Shown here: piece by piece, positions 25,736 through 34,812 of the stretch | Layout of the letters: each line of letters begins with the position of its first letter | Numbering within the stretch: position 1 is the stretch's first letter | From: JAKAVN01 sp963734845 | Lineage (GTDB): Bacteria; Desulfobacterota; Binatia; Binatales; Binataceae | DNA: 64,000 nt | NCBI GenBank assembly: GCA_963734845.1 | Contig: CAVTIS010000010.1 | Location: 46,107 to 110,106, forward strand | Direction of reading: 5' to 3' | Notes under the pieces: generated by a model | Told to the model about the DNA's origin: nothing | Databases searched by the model: none | Seen by the model: the letters and a program-made list of their open reading frames with translations, nothing else | Translations under genes and position numbers: made by a program

Positions 25736-27202
25736 ATGGCCGGAGCGGCGGCGGATACGGCGGGACCGTATGGACTGAAAGCGGAACTCTCGCTGTTCGA
25801 TTCAATCACGATTGTCGCCGGTTCGATGATCGGGTCGGCGATCTTTATCGTCTCGGCCGATATCGCGCGCCACGTGGGATCGCCGGCCGCTCTGCTCGCG
25901 GTATGGATCGCCGCCGGCCTGATGACTATCGCCGGGGCGCTTGCCTACGGCGAACTGGCGGCGATGATGCCGCAGGCGGGCGGCCAGTACGTTTACCTGC
26001 GCGAGGCCTACGGCGGGATGCCGGCGTTCCTGTTCGGATGGACCCTGTTGCTGGTTATTCAGACCGGCACGATCGCGGCGGTGGCCGTAGCCTTCGCGCG
26101 GTTCGGCGCGGTGTTGTGGCCGGCGCTGGGCGGCCCGATGTGGTTCGGATGGCAGGGCGTGGGGCTCAACGCCGAGCGCGCCGGGGCGATCGCGGTGATC
26201 GCGTTTCTCACCTTCGTCAACCTGCGCGGGCTCGACATGGGGCGGGCGGTGCAGAATTTTTTCACCAGCGCCAAGGTGCTCTCGCTGGGACTGATAATTC
26301 TGCTCGGATGTATCGTGGCGCCCAATCGTAACGCGGTCGAGATCAACTTCGTCAATGGTTTTTTTGGCGCCGGACAGTGGTCGATGGGCTTCGTCGCCGC
26401 CTTTGGCGCCGCGATGGTCGGGTCGCTGTTCGCGGCCGACGCCTGGGCCACCGTCACCTTTACCGCGGCTGAGATTCGCAACCCCAAGCGCGACCTGCCG
26501 CGCGCACTCGCGCTCGGCACCGGCCTGGTAATCCTGCTCTACGTGCTCGCCAACCTCGCCTACCTCTGCCAACTCCCGGTCCTCGCAACGCCCGCGGCCG
26601 GGCCCGGCCCCGGCGCCGACGCGCTCCGGCGCCAGGTCTTCGGCCTCGGGATCGCGGGCGCGCCGCATGACCGCGTCGCGGCGGCGGCGATGCAGATGGT
26701 GTGGGGTAGCGTCGGCGGGGTCGTCACCGCGGTGCTGGTGATGCTCTCGACCTTCGGATGCGCCAACGGTCTGATTCTGACCGGCGCGCGGGTGCTCTAT
26801 GCGATGGCGCATGACGGTGTGTTTTTCGCCATCGCCGGCCGCCTCAACCGCGCTCGCGTGCCCGCCGCCGCGCTGATCATGCAATCCGTATGGGCCGCGG
26901 TGCTGACCCTCTCGGGGACTTACTCGGAGCTGCTCGACTACGTGATTTTCGCCCAGCTCCTCTTCTATGTGATTACGGTCGGCGCAGTATTCGTGATGCG
27001 CGCGCGGCGTCCCGACGCGCCGCGGCCATATCGCGCCTGGGGCTATCCGTGGCTGCCCGCGGCTTACGTCGTGGCGGCGGTAGCGCTGATGGCCGATCTG
27101 CTGGTGGTCAAGCCGCGCTACACCTGGGGCGGGCTGCTGATCGTACTGAGCGGCGTGCCGGTCTATATGTACTTGCGCCGCCGCGCACTGCGCGCTGCAT
27201 AG
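25736..27202 (+). CDS. APC-superfamily amino acid permease
   Basis: A 488-residue inner-membrane transporter with about 12 helices. The N-terminal substrate-binding motif is TIVAGSMIGSAIFIVS (residues 26-41, GSMIGSAIF), followed by AYGELAAMMPQAGGQYVYLR, typical of the APC/LAT-like family of amino acid exchangers and proton symporters. ATG 25736 follows GGGAGGT by about nine bases. Substrate unknown. It stands alone between the coiled-coil gene and the convergent iron dehydrogenase. Confidence 0.88.
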   Translation: MAGAAADTAGPYGLKAELSLFDSITIVAGSMIGSAIFIVSADIARHVGSPAALLAVWIAAGLMTIAGALAYGELAAMMPQAGGQYVYLREAYGGMPAFLFGWTLLLVIQTGTIAAVAVAFARFGAVLWPALGGPMWFGWQGVGLNAERAGAIAVIAFLTFVNLRGLDMGRAVQNFFTSAKVLSLGLIILLGCIVAPNRNAVEINFVNGFFGAGQWSMGFVAAFGAAMVGSLFAADAWATVTFTAAEIRNPKRDLPRALALGTGLVILLYVLANLAYLCQLPVLATPAAGPGPGADALRRQVFGLGIAGAPHDRVAAAAMQMVWGSVGGVVTAVLVMLSTFGCANGLILTGARVLYAMAHDGVFFAIAGRLNRARVPAAALIMQSVWAAVLTLSGTYSELLDYVIFAQLLFYVITVGAVFVMRARRPDAPRPYRAWGYPWLPAAYVVAAVALMADLLVVKPRYTWGGLLIVLSGVPVYMYLRRRALRAA

Positions 27203-27438
27203 TCCGCTTCTGAACCCTCTCCCGTCTCCTGGGTGATGAATGAGTGGGGGTCGAGGGAGGAAGCGCCGAATGCCTTTTTCCGCAGCGCTTCCTCGTCCTA
27301 ATATTTCTCGCCGCGCACGCCCCGATTGCTCGCGCTAAAAGAAGCGGTTCACAGAGATTCATAAGAACCGCCTAAAGACCCCACCCCAACCCTCCCCAAA
27401 ACCGAGGGGGAGGGAGTCAGTCGCTTTTGTCGTTCTCT

Positions 27439-28623
27439 CTAGTACGCGGCCTCCAGCAACTGCACCAGGTTCTCGCGCGTCACCGGGCGACCGACCGTGC
27501 TCGCGCGCTCGACCTCGTCCAGCACCGTGGCCGCGATGGTGCCGATCTCTTCGCGCGGAACGCCGGCGTCGCGCAGCCGATGAGGAACCTCGAACTGCGC
27601 AATGAACTTCGCCATCCGCTCCGCACATTCCATCGCGGCCGCCCGCGGATTACGCTCGTCGAAGCGCACCCCCAGCCCCTCGGCGATCGGCCCGAAGCGC
27701 TCGGGCGCGACGTCCGCCATGAAGCGCATCACGTGCGGCAGCGTGATGCACGAGGTCACGCCGTGCGGCACGTCCCACATCGGACCGATCTGATGGCCGA
27801 GCGCGTGCGAGATGCCGACGCGCGTGCTCATGATCCCGAAGATCGAAAACCACGCCGCGAGCTGGCATTGTCCGCGATGCGCCACCGACTCGGCGCCGGT
27901 GGTCTTGAGCGAGGCCGGCAGATGATTGACCAGCAGCGAAATTGCGCGCGCCCCGAGCGTGTCGGCGATCAACTGATGGCGCGAGGAATAGATGACTTCG
28001 ACCGCATGGTCCATCGCGCGCATCCCGGTCGCCGTCCACAGCCAGGCCGGGGTTTCGAGCGTCAGCTCGGGATCGAGAATGATGGTGCGCGGCGCGAGAC
28101 GCGGATCGACCACGCCGCCCTTGACGTTGCTCTTCTCGTCGGTGACCCCGCCGATCGGCGTGAACTCGCCGGCCGACAGCGTCGTCGGCATCGCGATATG
28201 AATGAGGTCGGGCCCGCCCACCACGTCGGCGGCTTCGAAGTCGATGGTGTGTGCGGCCGAAGAGCCGGGCCGGTCGCCCTCCAAAATACGCTTGGCGGCG
28301 ACCTTGACCGTGTCGATCGGGCTGCCGCCGCCGAAACTCACCATGCAATCCGCACCGGAGCGCTTGTACTCCTCGACCAGCGCGGCGACCGTATGCGAAG
28401 GGACGTGCTGGCTTGCGCCTTTGAACACGCCCGCCAGGCGCGAGCCGGCCGCCGCAGTGACCTTGTCGAGCAGCCGGGACCCGCCCAGGGTTTTTCCGGT
28501 CACGATCAGCGCGCGCTTGAGTCCCCGGCGCTCGAGTTCGGGCCCGAGGCTCGCGGCCTTGCCCGGCCCGAAGGTCACCTTTTCCAGACGCGTAAAGTTA
28601 AACTCACCCGTGACTGGGTCCAT
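27439..28623 (-). CDS. Iron-containing alcohol dehydrogenase
   Basis: A 394-residue group III dehydrogenase. The NAD-binding GGGSPID motif is at about residues 99-105. Metal ligands appear in GMRAMDHAVE (Asp, His), SHALGHQIG (His) and VPHGVTS (His). The segment IAMPTTLSAGEFTPIGGVTD resembles maleylacetate reductase-like and secondary-metabolism members, so a simple alcohol may not be the substrate. ATG 28623 is supported by GAGGGAG upstream; a 53-codon in-frame extension lacks a ribosome site. It starts 77 bases after the L,D-transpeptidase gene on the same strand. Confidence 0.88.
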   Translation of the reverse strand: MDPVTGEFNFTRLEKVTFGPGKAASLGPELERRGLKRALIVTGKTLGGSRLLDKVTAAAGSRLAGVFKGASQHVPSHTVAALVEEYKRSGADCMVSFGGGSPIDTVKVAAKRILEGDRPGSSAAHTIDFEAADVVGGPDLIHIAMPTTLSAGEFTPIGGVTDEKSNVKGGVVDPRLAPRTIILDPELTLETPAWLWTATGMRAMDHAVEVIYSSRHQLIADTLGARAISLLVNHLPASLKTTGAESVAHRGQCQLAAWFSIFGIMSTRVGISHALGHQIGPMWDVPHGVTSCITLPHVMRFMADVAPERFGPIAEGLGVRFDERNPRAAAMECAERMAKFIAQFEVPHRLRDAGVPREEIGTIAATVLDEVERASTVGRPVTRENLVQLLEAAY

Positions 28624-28700
28624 CGCAATCACTCCCTCACACGCCTGCGAGATTGGTATGGCGCGCCCGGCATGTCCCGGGCGCCGCGCGCGCGGCGGTC

Positions 28701-29861
28701 TCAGTGCTTGATTACCACGAGCGTGCCGACCGGCAGAAGGGCTTCGAGCTCGTCGATCGCGCCGTTGTCGACCGAGACGCATCCGGTGGTCCAGTTGACG
28801 TTGCCGTCATTGAGGATTGGCTCGTCGGTGCCATGGATTCCGATCCCGTCGCCCGGGGAAATCGCGTGGCCTTTGAAGCGCGGCACTTCGCCCTGCGAAA
28901 CCAGCTGTTCGTATCGTGCGCGGTCGACGCTGTTGGGGTAGTCGAGCTTGAGGAAATAACGCCAGCGCGAGTTAAGCCGCTTGGCGATGATGGTGTAGGC
29001 GCCCTCGGGCGTGCGGCGGTCGCCCGACCAGAGCTTGGTTCCAGGGTCGAGGTTGCGCCCGAATACGGCGTGATACTCTTTGTAGAGATGTCCGCGGAAA
29101 TAGACGATCAGGCGATGCTGCGACTTGTAGACCATCACCGACCAATTGTACGGATTGCGCAGGATTTCAGGGTCGCTGGTGTTGCGGAGCGCGATCATGC
29201 CCGGCGTCGGCTGGTCCTTTTGATTTTGCGGATTTTGCCCCGCGGCGCCCGTGCTCGCGGAGTCATTGGCTGAAGGCGTCGCCGCCGGCGTCGCGGCGGC
29301 GCCACCGGGCGTGGATACCCACGTCGGCGCCATCGGAGGCGCGTCGCTGCCCGGCGGCGTAAGCGCCGCCAGGCTCGGCGTGGGCGCGCCGGCAGCCGGT
29401 GCGGCTGCGCTTACCGCCGCGCCACCGACCGAGAACGCTGGCGCAGCGGAACTCGCCGCGGTTACCGGCATCGCGGTGGCGGCGGATGCGGCGGCCGGAT
29501 TCGCGGCGACGCTTGGGCTGGCGGAGGCCGTCGGTTGCACCGGCGGCAGTACTACCCACGCGGCCGGCGTCGGAACGGACGACATGGGTTGCGCAGCCGG
29601 CGACGCTGTAGGTGCGGGTGACGCTGCTGTGGCCTCGGGCGATGCCGTAGCGGTCGGCGACGCCGTGGCAGCCGGTGACGCCGTGGCAGCCGGTGACGCC
29701 GTGGCGGCTGGTGACGCCGTGACGGCTGGCGATGCTGTGGCGGCCGGCGATGCTGTGGCAGCGGGTGATGCCACGGCGGCTGACGTCGGGCTCGCGGCGC
29801 ATCGAGTCGCGCCCACAAAAATCGCTCCTCCCAGAGCCAGCCGCAACCACACGCGTTTCAT
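28701..29861 (-). CDS. L,D-transpeptidase (YkuD domain) with long repetitive linker
   Basis: A 386-residue exported enzyme. It has a signal sequence (residues 1-25), then about 200 residues of Ala/Pro/Ser/Thr-rich linker with six-residue ATASPA-type repeats, then a C-terminal YkuD domain (residues 230-386). The catalytic region holds IGIHGTDEP and TTGCVSV, giving the His and nucleophile Cys. YkuD enzymes make 3-3 crosslinks or attach lipoproteins to peptidoglycan in the periplasm. The linker could span the periplasm or cell wall. ATG 29861 follows GGGGGAG. The repeat-coding DNA is an 18-bp tandem array. Confidence 0.88.
   Translation of the reverse strand: MKRVWLRLALGGAIFVGATRCAASPTSAAVASPAATASPAATASPAVTASPAATASPAATASPAATASPTATASPEATAASPAPTASPAAQPMSSVPTPAAWVVLPPVQPTASASPSVAANPAAASAATAMPVTAASSAAPAFSVGGAAVSAAAPAAGAPTPSLAALTPPGSDAPPMAPTWVSTPGGAAATPAATPSANDSASTGAAGQNPQNQKDQPTPGMIALRNTSDPEILRNPYNWSVMVYKSQHRLIVYFRGHLYKEYHAVFGRNLDPGTKLWSGDRRTPEGAYTIIAKRLNSRWRYFLKLDYPNSVDRARYEQLVSQGEVPRFKGHAISPGDGIGIHGTDEPILNDGNVNWTTGCVSVDNGAIDELEALLPVGTLVVIKH
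29641..29784. repeat. 18-bp tandem repeat array (8 units) in the L,D-transpeptidase gene
   Basis: Eight consecutive 18-base units begin at 29641. Units two and three (29659-29694) are identical and the others differ by a few bases. Each encodes one six-residue ATASPA-like unit on the minus strand. Copy number is likely to vary between strains. Confidence 0.85.
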
Positions 29862-29981
29862 CGAATCTCCCCCCCGCATCGTTCCCAGCCGCCGCAGCGT
29901 TATTGTGGAAGAGGTTGGCGGCCGGGTCAATTCTCTACTAGCCTTCTTCCAATAGTGATTAGGACCATAACTGGTGCTTCG

Positions 29982-30494
29982 ATGGATAAAGAACTCGCGC
30001 GCGCCTTTGCTTCATTCACCACCGGAATCTATGTGCTGACCGTGGTCGACGGCGGCCATCATCACGGGATGTCCTCGTCGTGGGCGACCCAGGTCTCCGG
30101 CGAGCCGCCGCTGTTCACCGCGGCCGTCGATAACAATCACTTCTCGCGCGCCGCGCTGGCGCGCACGGGCGTGCTCGGCTTCAACGTGGTGGGCGCGCGC
30201 GGCAAGGCGCTGGAGGACTACTTCTACTCCTCGCGGGCGCGCCGGCCCGACAACCTGACCGATATCGAGTACGAACTGTCGCCTACTCTCGGCGTGCCGT
30301 GGCTCAAGCTGGCGATGGTCTCGATCGAGGCGCGGGTGGTCAACAGCGTAGTCGCCGGGGACCATACGATCTTCGTGGCCGCGCCTCACGGCGTCCGCGT
30401 CGCGAGCAACGACCGGCCACTGACCTCGCTCGATCTCGACTACGTATATCTGGGCGGCCGCGAAGTGCTGCCGCGCGATCGTTCCGGGTGGTAG
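29982..30494 (+). CDS. Flavin reductase-like FMN-binding protein (first of pair)
   Basis: A 170-residue flavin-binding split-barrel protein: ELARAFASFTTGIYVLTVVD at the N-terminus, the GMSSSWATQVSGEPPLFTAA segment in the FMN-site region, and DHTIFVAAPHG near the C-terminus. It is related to HpaC-type flavin reductases but divergent, so substrate and partner are unknown. ATG 29982 begins the domain; an in-frame GTG at 29955 would add nine residues. A second family member follows at 30611. Confidence 0.72.
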   Translation: MDKELARAFASFTTGIYVLTVVDGGHHHGMSSSWATQVSGEPPLFTAAVDNNHFSRAALARTGVLGFNVVGARGKALEDYFYSSRARRPDNLTDIEYELSPTLGVPWLKLAMVSIEARVVNSVVAGDHTIFVAAPHGVRVASNDRPLTSLDLDYVYLGGREVLPRDRSGW

Positions 30495-30610
30495 TTCGGT
30501 AGTCCGCCGTGGCCGCCCGCTCCGTTGGCGGCCGTTCGCCCCCGCTGATATCGTTAAATTGACCGTCGGCAAACCGCTCTGCTACCATCCGCCGACGCGG
30601 AGCACCCTCG

Positions 30611-31087
30611 ATGCCTATCGATAAAAATGAACTGCGCCGAGTGATGGGCCATTTCGCCACCGGCGTAACTGTGATCACCACCGTCTCCAGCGACGGTAAA
30701 CACTATGGCCTGACGGCGAACGCCTTCACCTCGGTCTCGCTGGACCCGCCGTTGTTGCTGATCTCCGTCGACAAGAAGGCCGAGAGCTATCCCTTTTTCG
30801 AGGAGAGCAAGGTCTTCACCGTGAACATCCTGGCCGACGACCAGGAAGCGCTGTCGCGCCGCTTCGCGGTGAGTGGCGGCCCCAAGTTCGAAGGCGTGGC
30901 CTATCGGCCGGGCGCCAACGGAGCCGCAATCATTGACGGCACGCTGGGGTATATCGAGTGCAAGCTTTCCGCGACCTACCCCGGCGGCGACCACACAATC
31001 TATCTTGGCGAGATCCAGGAGGCGGCGACCGTCGACCGCAAACCCCTGCTGTTTTTCCGTGGCGGCTACCGCGCGCTCGGTGACTGA
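30611..31087 (+). CDS. Flavin reductase domain protein (second of pair)
   Basis: A 158-residue HpaC/flavin-reductase-family protein: RRVMGHFATGVTVITTVS (residues 9-26), GLTANAFTSVSLDPPLLLIS, and GGDHTIYLGEIQEA. It would reduce FMN or FAD with NAD(P)H, often for a partner monooxygenase, which is not seen here. The stop overlaps the start of the glycosyltransferase gene by eight bases, so they are co-transcribed. About 115 bases separate it from the first member. Confidence 0.85.
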   Translation: MPIDKNELRRVMGHFATGVTVITTVSSDGKHYGLTANAFTSVSLDPPLLLISVDKKAESYPFFEESKVFTVNILADDQEALSRRFAVSGGPKFEGVAYRPGANGAAIIDGTLGYIECKLSATYPGGDHTIYLGEIQEAATVDRKPLLFFRGGYRALGD

Positions 31088-31814
31088 AGCGGTCCACCTG
31101 CCCGGTGTCAGCGTCTTCCTGCCCTGTCATAACGAGGAAGGCAATATCGAACGAGTGGTGGCCGCGCTCGAGGCTGAACTGCCCCGGATAGCCGATCGGC
31201 ACGAAATCGTGGTGGTCGACGACGGCAGCCACGACCACACCGGCGAAATCGCCGATCGCCTGGCCGCTTCCAATCCTCACCTCAAGGTGGTGCATCATCC
31301 GGTCAATCGCGGCTATGGCGCTGCGGTAATCTCCGGCATCGCAGCCTGCCACGAGCCGTGGGTCGTGCTCTGCGACGGCGACGGCCAGTTCGCCGCCTCT
31401 GACATCGCGCGCCTGGCGGCGAAGGTGCCGGAATGCGACGTCGTGGTCGGCAACCGGACGCATCGCGCGGACCCGCTGATGCGCCGGATCAACGGGAAAG
31501 CATGGACAGTGCTGATGCGGCTGCTGCTGGGCATCCGGGTGAGCGATATCGATTGCGGCCTAAAACTCTTCCGGCGCGATCTGCTGGAGGGGATCGACCT
31601 GCAGGCCAAGGGCGCGATGATCTCGGCCGAGCTGATGGCGCAGTTGGCCGGGCGGGGAGCGAAGATTTGCCAGGTCGACGTGAGTCATCTGCCGCGCGTG
31701 GCCGGCGAGCAATCGGGAGCGAGCCTCAAGGTAATCGCACGCGCGTTCCGGGAGCTGTTTTTACTTTACGGGCGTCTGCGCAGAGCGCGAAACAAGACTG
31801 AAAGGGCGGATTGA
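31080..31814 (+). CDS. Family 2 glycosyltransferase (dolichyl-phosphate mannosyltransferase-like)
   Basis: A 244-residue GT-A enzyme from GTG 31080: VSVFLPCHNEEGNIERVVAA at the N-terminus, VVVDDGSHDHTGEI, the metal and nucleotide motif DGDGQ, and the acceptor-side segment DIDCGLKLFRRDLLE. No transmembrane segment is visible, unlike many polyprenyl-phosphate glycosyltransferases. It probably transfers a sugar from a nucleotide donor to a lipid carrier. The start overlaps the flavin reductase stop. Confidence 0.85.
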   Translation: MTEAVHLPGVSVFLPCHNEEGNIERVVAALEAELPRIADRHEIVVVDDGSHDHTGEIADRLAASNPHLKVVHHPVNRGYGAAVISGIAACHEPWVVLCDGDGQFAASDIARLAAKVPECDVVVGNRTHRADPLMRRINGKAWTVLMRLLLGIRVSDIDCGLKLFRRDLLEGIDLQAKGAMISAELMAQLAGRGAKICQVDVSHLPRVAGEQSGASLKVIARAFRELFLLYGRLRRARNKTERAD

Positions 31815-32020
31815 CCGCACCAGGCAGTGCGGATTTGCGGCGTGGAAGCCGCGAGCCAGCACCGCAAAACGTATGGCCGCTAGACGAACTGCGTCAGTTA
31901 AACTCGCTGAACGCGGCTCGATTAGGCCGGTTTGGCTTGAGTTTCTCGATGGCACGGCAATGGCAATGACCTTAAACATGCGGCCTGCACAGGCCGCCAA
32001 AGGATAAAGGAGAAATGGGT

Positions 32021-32314
32021 ATGAAGCGGACTTTAACAATCCTAAGTGCGGCGCTCTTCGCCGGCGCATTGAGTGTCCCGGCGGTGCAGGCGCAGGAGCC
32101 TGCGGCTCCGGCAGCGGGGGCTACGGCTGCAGCTCCGGCGGCTGAAGCTCCGGCTCCGGCGGCTGAAGCGTCGCCCGCAACGAAGAAGCATCACATGCGG
32201 CATCATCATCACAAGAAGTCCTCGATGAAGGGTGAGTCGGGCTCGACTGGCGCGACCGGTGGCGATACCGGTACGGCTCCGGCACCGTCGACTCCTCCGG
32301 CTGGCAGCAACTAG
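32021..32314 (+). CDS. Secreted Ala/Pro/His-rich small protein
   Basis: A 97-residue protein with a signal peptide cleaved after AVQA (about residue 22), an Ala/Pro/Glu low-complexity segment, a basic His-rich block KKHHMRHHHHKK, then a Gly/Ser/Thr/Pro tail. No lipobox, so it is expected in the periplasm or outside. ATG 32021 lies nine bases after GGAG; ATG 32015 is two codons earlier. Tandem hairpins follow. Metal binding by the His block is possible but unproven. Confidence 0.6.
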   Translation: MKRTLTILSAALFAGALSVPAVQAQEPAAPAAGATAAAPAAEAPAPAAEASPATKKHHMRHHHHKKSSMKGESGSTGATGGDTGTAPAPSTPPAGSN

Positions 32315-32366
32315 CAGCGGCCGCCTGAAATAAACGGCCTGCGATGCCGTTTTGAGTGGGTTTCGG

Positions 32367-32412
32367 CTACGGCCCGCATAGGGCCGTAGTGCCCCCAAAG
32401 CGGCACTTTTTT
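32367..32412 (+). terminator. Tandem hairpins with T run
   Basis: A 9-bp perfect stem (32367-32375 with 32381-32389) is followed by a second stem (32388-32393 with 32402-32407) and six T residues. It lies about 55-100 bases after the secreted protein stop. Confidence 0.75.
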
Positions 32413-32413
32413 C

Positions 32414-32449
32414 AAGCGCGCGATGCCAAATTGGCGTCGCGCGCTTTTT
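32414..32449 (+). terminator. Second strong terminator hairpin
   Basis: A 10-bp stem (32414-32423 with 32437-32446), extended by GCCAA/TTGGC inside, followed by a T run at 32445-32449. It overlaps the putative earliest start of the TPR gene, which argues for a later start there. Confidence 0.75.
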
Positions 32450-32494
32450 ATTGACCTGATTTTCCTGCTAAGGTTTTCAAACCCGTTCTGCTCC

Positions 32495-33256
32495 ATGGCG
32501 AACGGGCTTATGATTTTGAGCAGTTATCGCGCGTTTTGGCTTCTTTTGATATTGCTGATTTGCCCAGCAATGCTTGGGCCAGCCATCGCGCGAAGTTCGA
32601 GCAGTATCGCACCCGAAAGCGCCGCGCCGTCCAGCTCCCAGTCAGACCAACAGGTCTGCGATCCGCAAGCCGATTACTACCTCGGGATGGAAGACTACCC
32701 GGCGGCGATCCATCGCCACCTAGTCGTCATCCGCGAACATCCCGATAATGCCCTCGCCCATTACCATCTGGGCTTCGCCTACGGCGTCATCGGACAGCAT
32801 CAGCGCGAGTTGCAGGAATACCGCCGCGCGGTCGATCTAGGGCTGGACGATTGGCAAGTGTTTCTCAACCTGGGGCTGGTTTATCTCGAAGAGGGCCAAC
32901 TCCAGGAGGCGACGCAGGTTCTGCGGCTGGCGACCTTGCTGGGACCCTACCAGGCCGAGACTCACTTCAACCTGGGACTCACCTATGAGCGGCGCGGAAT
33001 GCTCATCGACGCCGAGCGCGAGATGCTTTTTTCGCTGAGGCTTAACCCGCACGAGGTTGACGCACGCAACATGCTGGGCCTCATCTATGCGGAGGAGGAG
33101 CGCTATCCGCTTGCGCGCGAGGAGTGGTCGGACTTGCTCGGCGCCGACCCGGCCTATACGCCCGCCCGCGAGAACCTGGTGATTCTCGAGCGCGCGGAGC
33201 ACGCCGGCGCAAAGAGCGCCTCGGACCGCGTGGTTGACTTCGCGCGCGGGCGCTAA
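32495..33256 (+). CDS. Exported TPR-repeat protein
   Basis: A 253-residue protein from ATG 32495 with an N-terminal signal or anchor segment (AFWLLLILLICPAMLGPAIA), a Ser/Ala linker, then about five tetratricopeptide repeats. Examples are DNALAHYHLGFAYGVIGQHQ, WQVFLNLGLVYLEEGQLQEA and AETHFNLGLTYERRGMLIDA. TPRs mediate protein-protein contacts, so a periplasmic adaptor role is likely. A terminator just upstream rules out the longer ORF. It is followed after 91 bases by the D,D-carboxypeptidase gene, perhaps in one unit. Confidence 0.75.
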   Translation: MANGLMILSSYRAFWLLLILLICPAMLGPAIARSSSSIAPESAAPSSSQSDQQVCDPQADYYLGMEDYPAAIHRHLVVIREHPDNALAHYHLGFAYGVIGQHQRELQEYRRAVDLGLDDWQVFLNLGLVYLEEGQLQEATQVLRLATLLGPYQAETHFNLGLTYERRGMLIDAEREMLFSLRLNPHEVDARNMLGLIYAEEERYPLAREEWSDLLGADPAYTPARENLVILERAEHAGAKSASDRVVDFARGR

Positions 33257-33347
33257 AGAACGGTGGTTGGAGTTCCCAGGCGCGACGGCGCAGTCTGGCC
33301 GCGATGGGGTGAAGTGTTGCACGAGGTGGTGAGCGAGGGGGGAGAGG

Positions 33348-34808
33348 ATGACGATAGCGAAAACCGCAGTGGCAGAGTTGATCCGGCGAACCAAATCGAT
33401 CTCGATGGCGGCGATTCTGTTGCCGGCTGCCATCGCGATCATCGCGACAACCATACTCACGACAGTTGTGCCCGCCCGCGCGAGCAACAGCGTCCGTCAC
33501 GGCCACCCGGTTTCGCATCACCATCATCGCAGAGCTCATCGCGAGGTCCGCACCGGTACGGTGCTCTATCACGCCCTGCTGCTCGAGGACGCCGACACGG
33601 GCCGGATCATTTACGATTACAACGGCGGTATCGAATGGCCGCCGGCCTCGATGGCCAAAATGATGCTTCTGATGGTGGCCGAGGATCAAATCAAAGCCGG
33701 CCGCTTTCATCTCAACTCGCCGGCGACGATCAGCGCCAATGCCGCCTTCACCGGCGGCTCGCGCCTGGGTTTGCATGCAGGCGAGGTGATCCCGCTCGGA
33801 GAATTGATGAAGGCCGCGCTTATCCGCTCGGCCAACGACGCCGCGGTCGCGGTGGCTGAGGAGATCTGCGGCTCGACCTCGCGCTGCGTCGAGATGATGA
33901 ACGCGCGCGCGCAGAGTCTCGGAATGACGCATACCGTTTATGGTACGGTCGAGGGCTTGCCGCCCACACCGCTGCACGACGCCGACGTCACCAGCGCCTA
34001 CGACCTGGCGACGCTCGCCCGCGCGCTCATCCATTCGACCGACCTTCTGCAATGGTCATCGATGGAGACCGCGTCGTTCGACGACGGCGCGGCGATGCTG
34101 CACAACACCAACCATCTGATCGGCCACTTCGAGGGCGCCGACGGGATCAAAACCGGGTTTACGTTGAAGGCGGGCTTTAACCTGACTGCCACTGCGCAGC
34201 GCGGAAACATGCGGCTCATCGCGGTGGTGCTGGGAGCGCCCTCCAACGGTCAGCGTTTCGTGCAGGCGGCCAAGCTGCTCGATTGGGGCTTCGACAATTT
34301 CGAAAAAGTCCAGGTGGTCAAGCAGGGCCAGCTTTTGCCGATGCACGTGCGAGTCGGCGCCAATGAAGTGATGCAGCCGGTGGCACAGCGCGACGTCTCG
34401 GTGGTCGTGCCGAAAAAGGACGCCGGCGATCTCAAGCTGGATTTCGCCGTGCCGACCTCGCTCTACGGACCGTTGGTATCGGACCAAACCGTGGGCGAAG
34501 TGATCGTGCGCAATCATAGCGAGGTCGTGGCCACCTTCAACGCGGTAAGCCCGAATCCGGTCGGCCAGCAGCCGTTCGCAGTTGGCCAGCAGCCGCCGGC
34601 GGCGGTTGACGCGGCTAGCGCGCCCGCCGGCGAAGTTGCTAATGAACGGGGCGCGACGATCAGGGTCGCGTCGCCGGCAAACCAGGCCGCGGCGCCGATG
34701 CCCGCCGCGGCGATGCCCGCGGCGGCCGCGGCGTCAGTGAATGCGGCCATGGCGCCGATGAACACGGATGCGGCCCCAATAGACCAGACTGTAACACCCG
34801 TAAGGTGA
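33348..34808 (+). CDS. dacA: D-alanyl-D-alanine carboxypeptidase (peptidase S11)
   Basis: A 486-residue penicillin-binding enzyme that trims the terminal D-Ala of peptidoglycan stem peptides in the periplasm. The active-site triad is intact: SMAK at S101-K104, SAN at S161-N163, and KTG at K268-G270. An N-terminal hydrophobic segment (residues 21-43) is followed by a His/Arg-rich stretch (VSHHHHRRAHREV). The last 90 residues are Ala/Pro-rich and lack the usual amphipathic anchor helix. ATG 33348 follows GGGAGAGG. A tiny highly basic ORF starts four bases after the stop. Confidence 0.9.
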   Translation: MTIAKTAVAELIRRTKSISMAAILLPAAIAIIATTILTTVVPARASNSVRHGHPVSHHHHRRAHREVRTGTVLYHALLLEDADTGRIIYDYNGGIEWPPASMAKMMLLMVAEDQIKAGRFHLNSPATISANAAFTGGSRLGLHAGEVIPLGELMKAALIRSANDAAVAVAEEICGSTSRCVEMMNARAQSLGMTHTVYGTVEGLPPTPLHDADVTSAYDLATLARALIHSTDLLQWSSMETASFDDGAAMLHNTNHLIGHFEGADGIKTGFTLKAGFNLTATAQRGNMRLIAVVLGAPSNGQRFVQAAKLLDWGFDNFEKVQVVKQGQLLPMHVRVGANEVMQPVAQRDVSVVVPKKDAGDLKLDFAVPTSLYGPLVSDQTVGEVIVRNHSEVVATFNAVSPNPVGQQPFAVGQQPPAAVDAASAPAGEVANERGATIRVASPANQAAAPMPAAAMPAAAAASVNAAMAPMNTDAAPIDQTVTPVR

Positions 34809-34812
34809 ATCG

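Noticed and set aside
29641..29784. Possible CRISPR array
   Set aside because: Units are contiguous 18-mers with no spacers and are in frame within a coding sequence.
32423..32494. Early start of the TPR protein
   Set aside because: Lies inside a strong terminator hairpin with a T run; no ribosome site.
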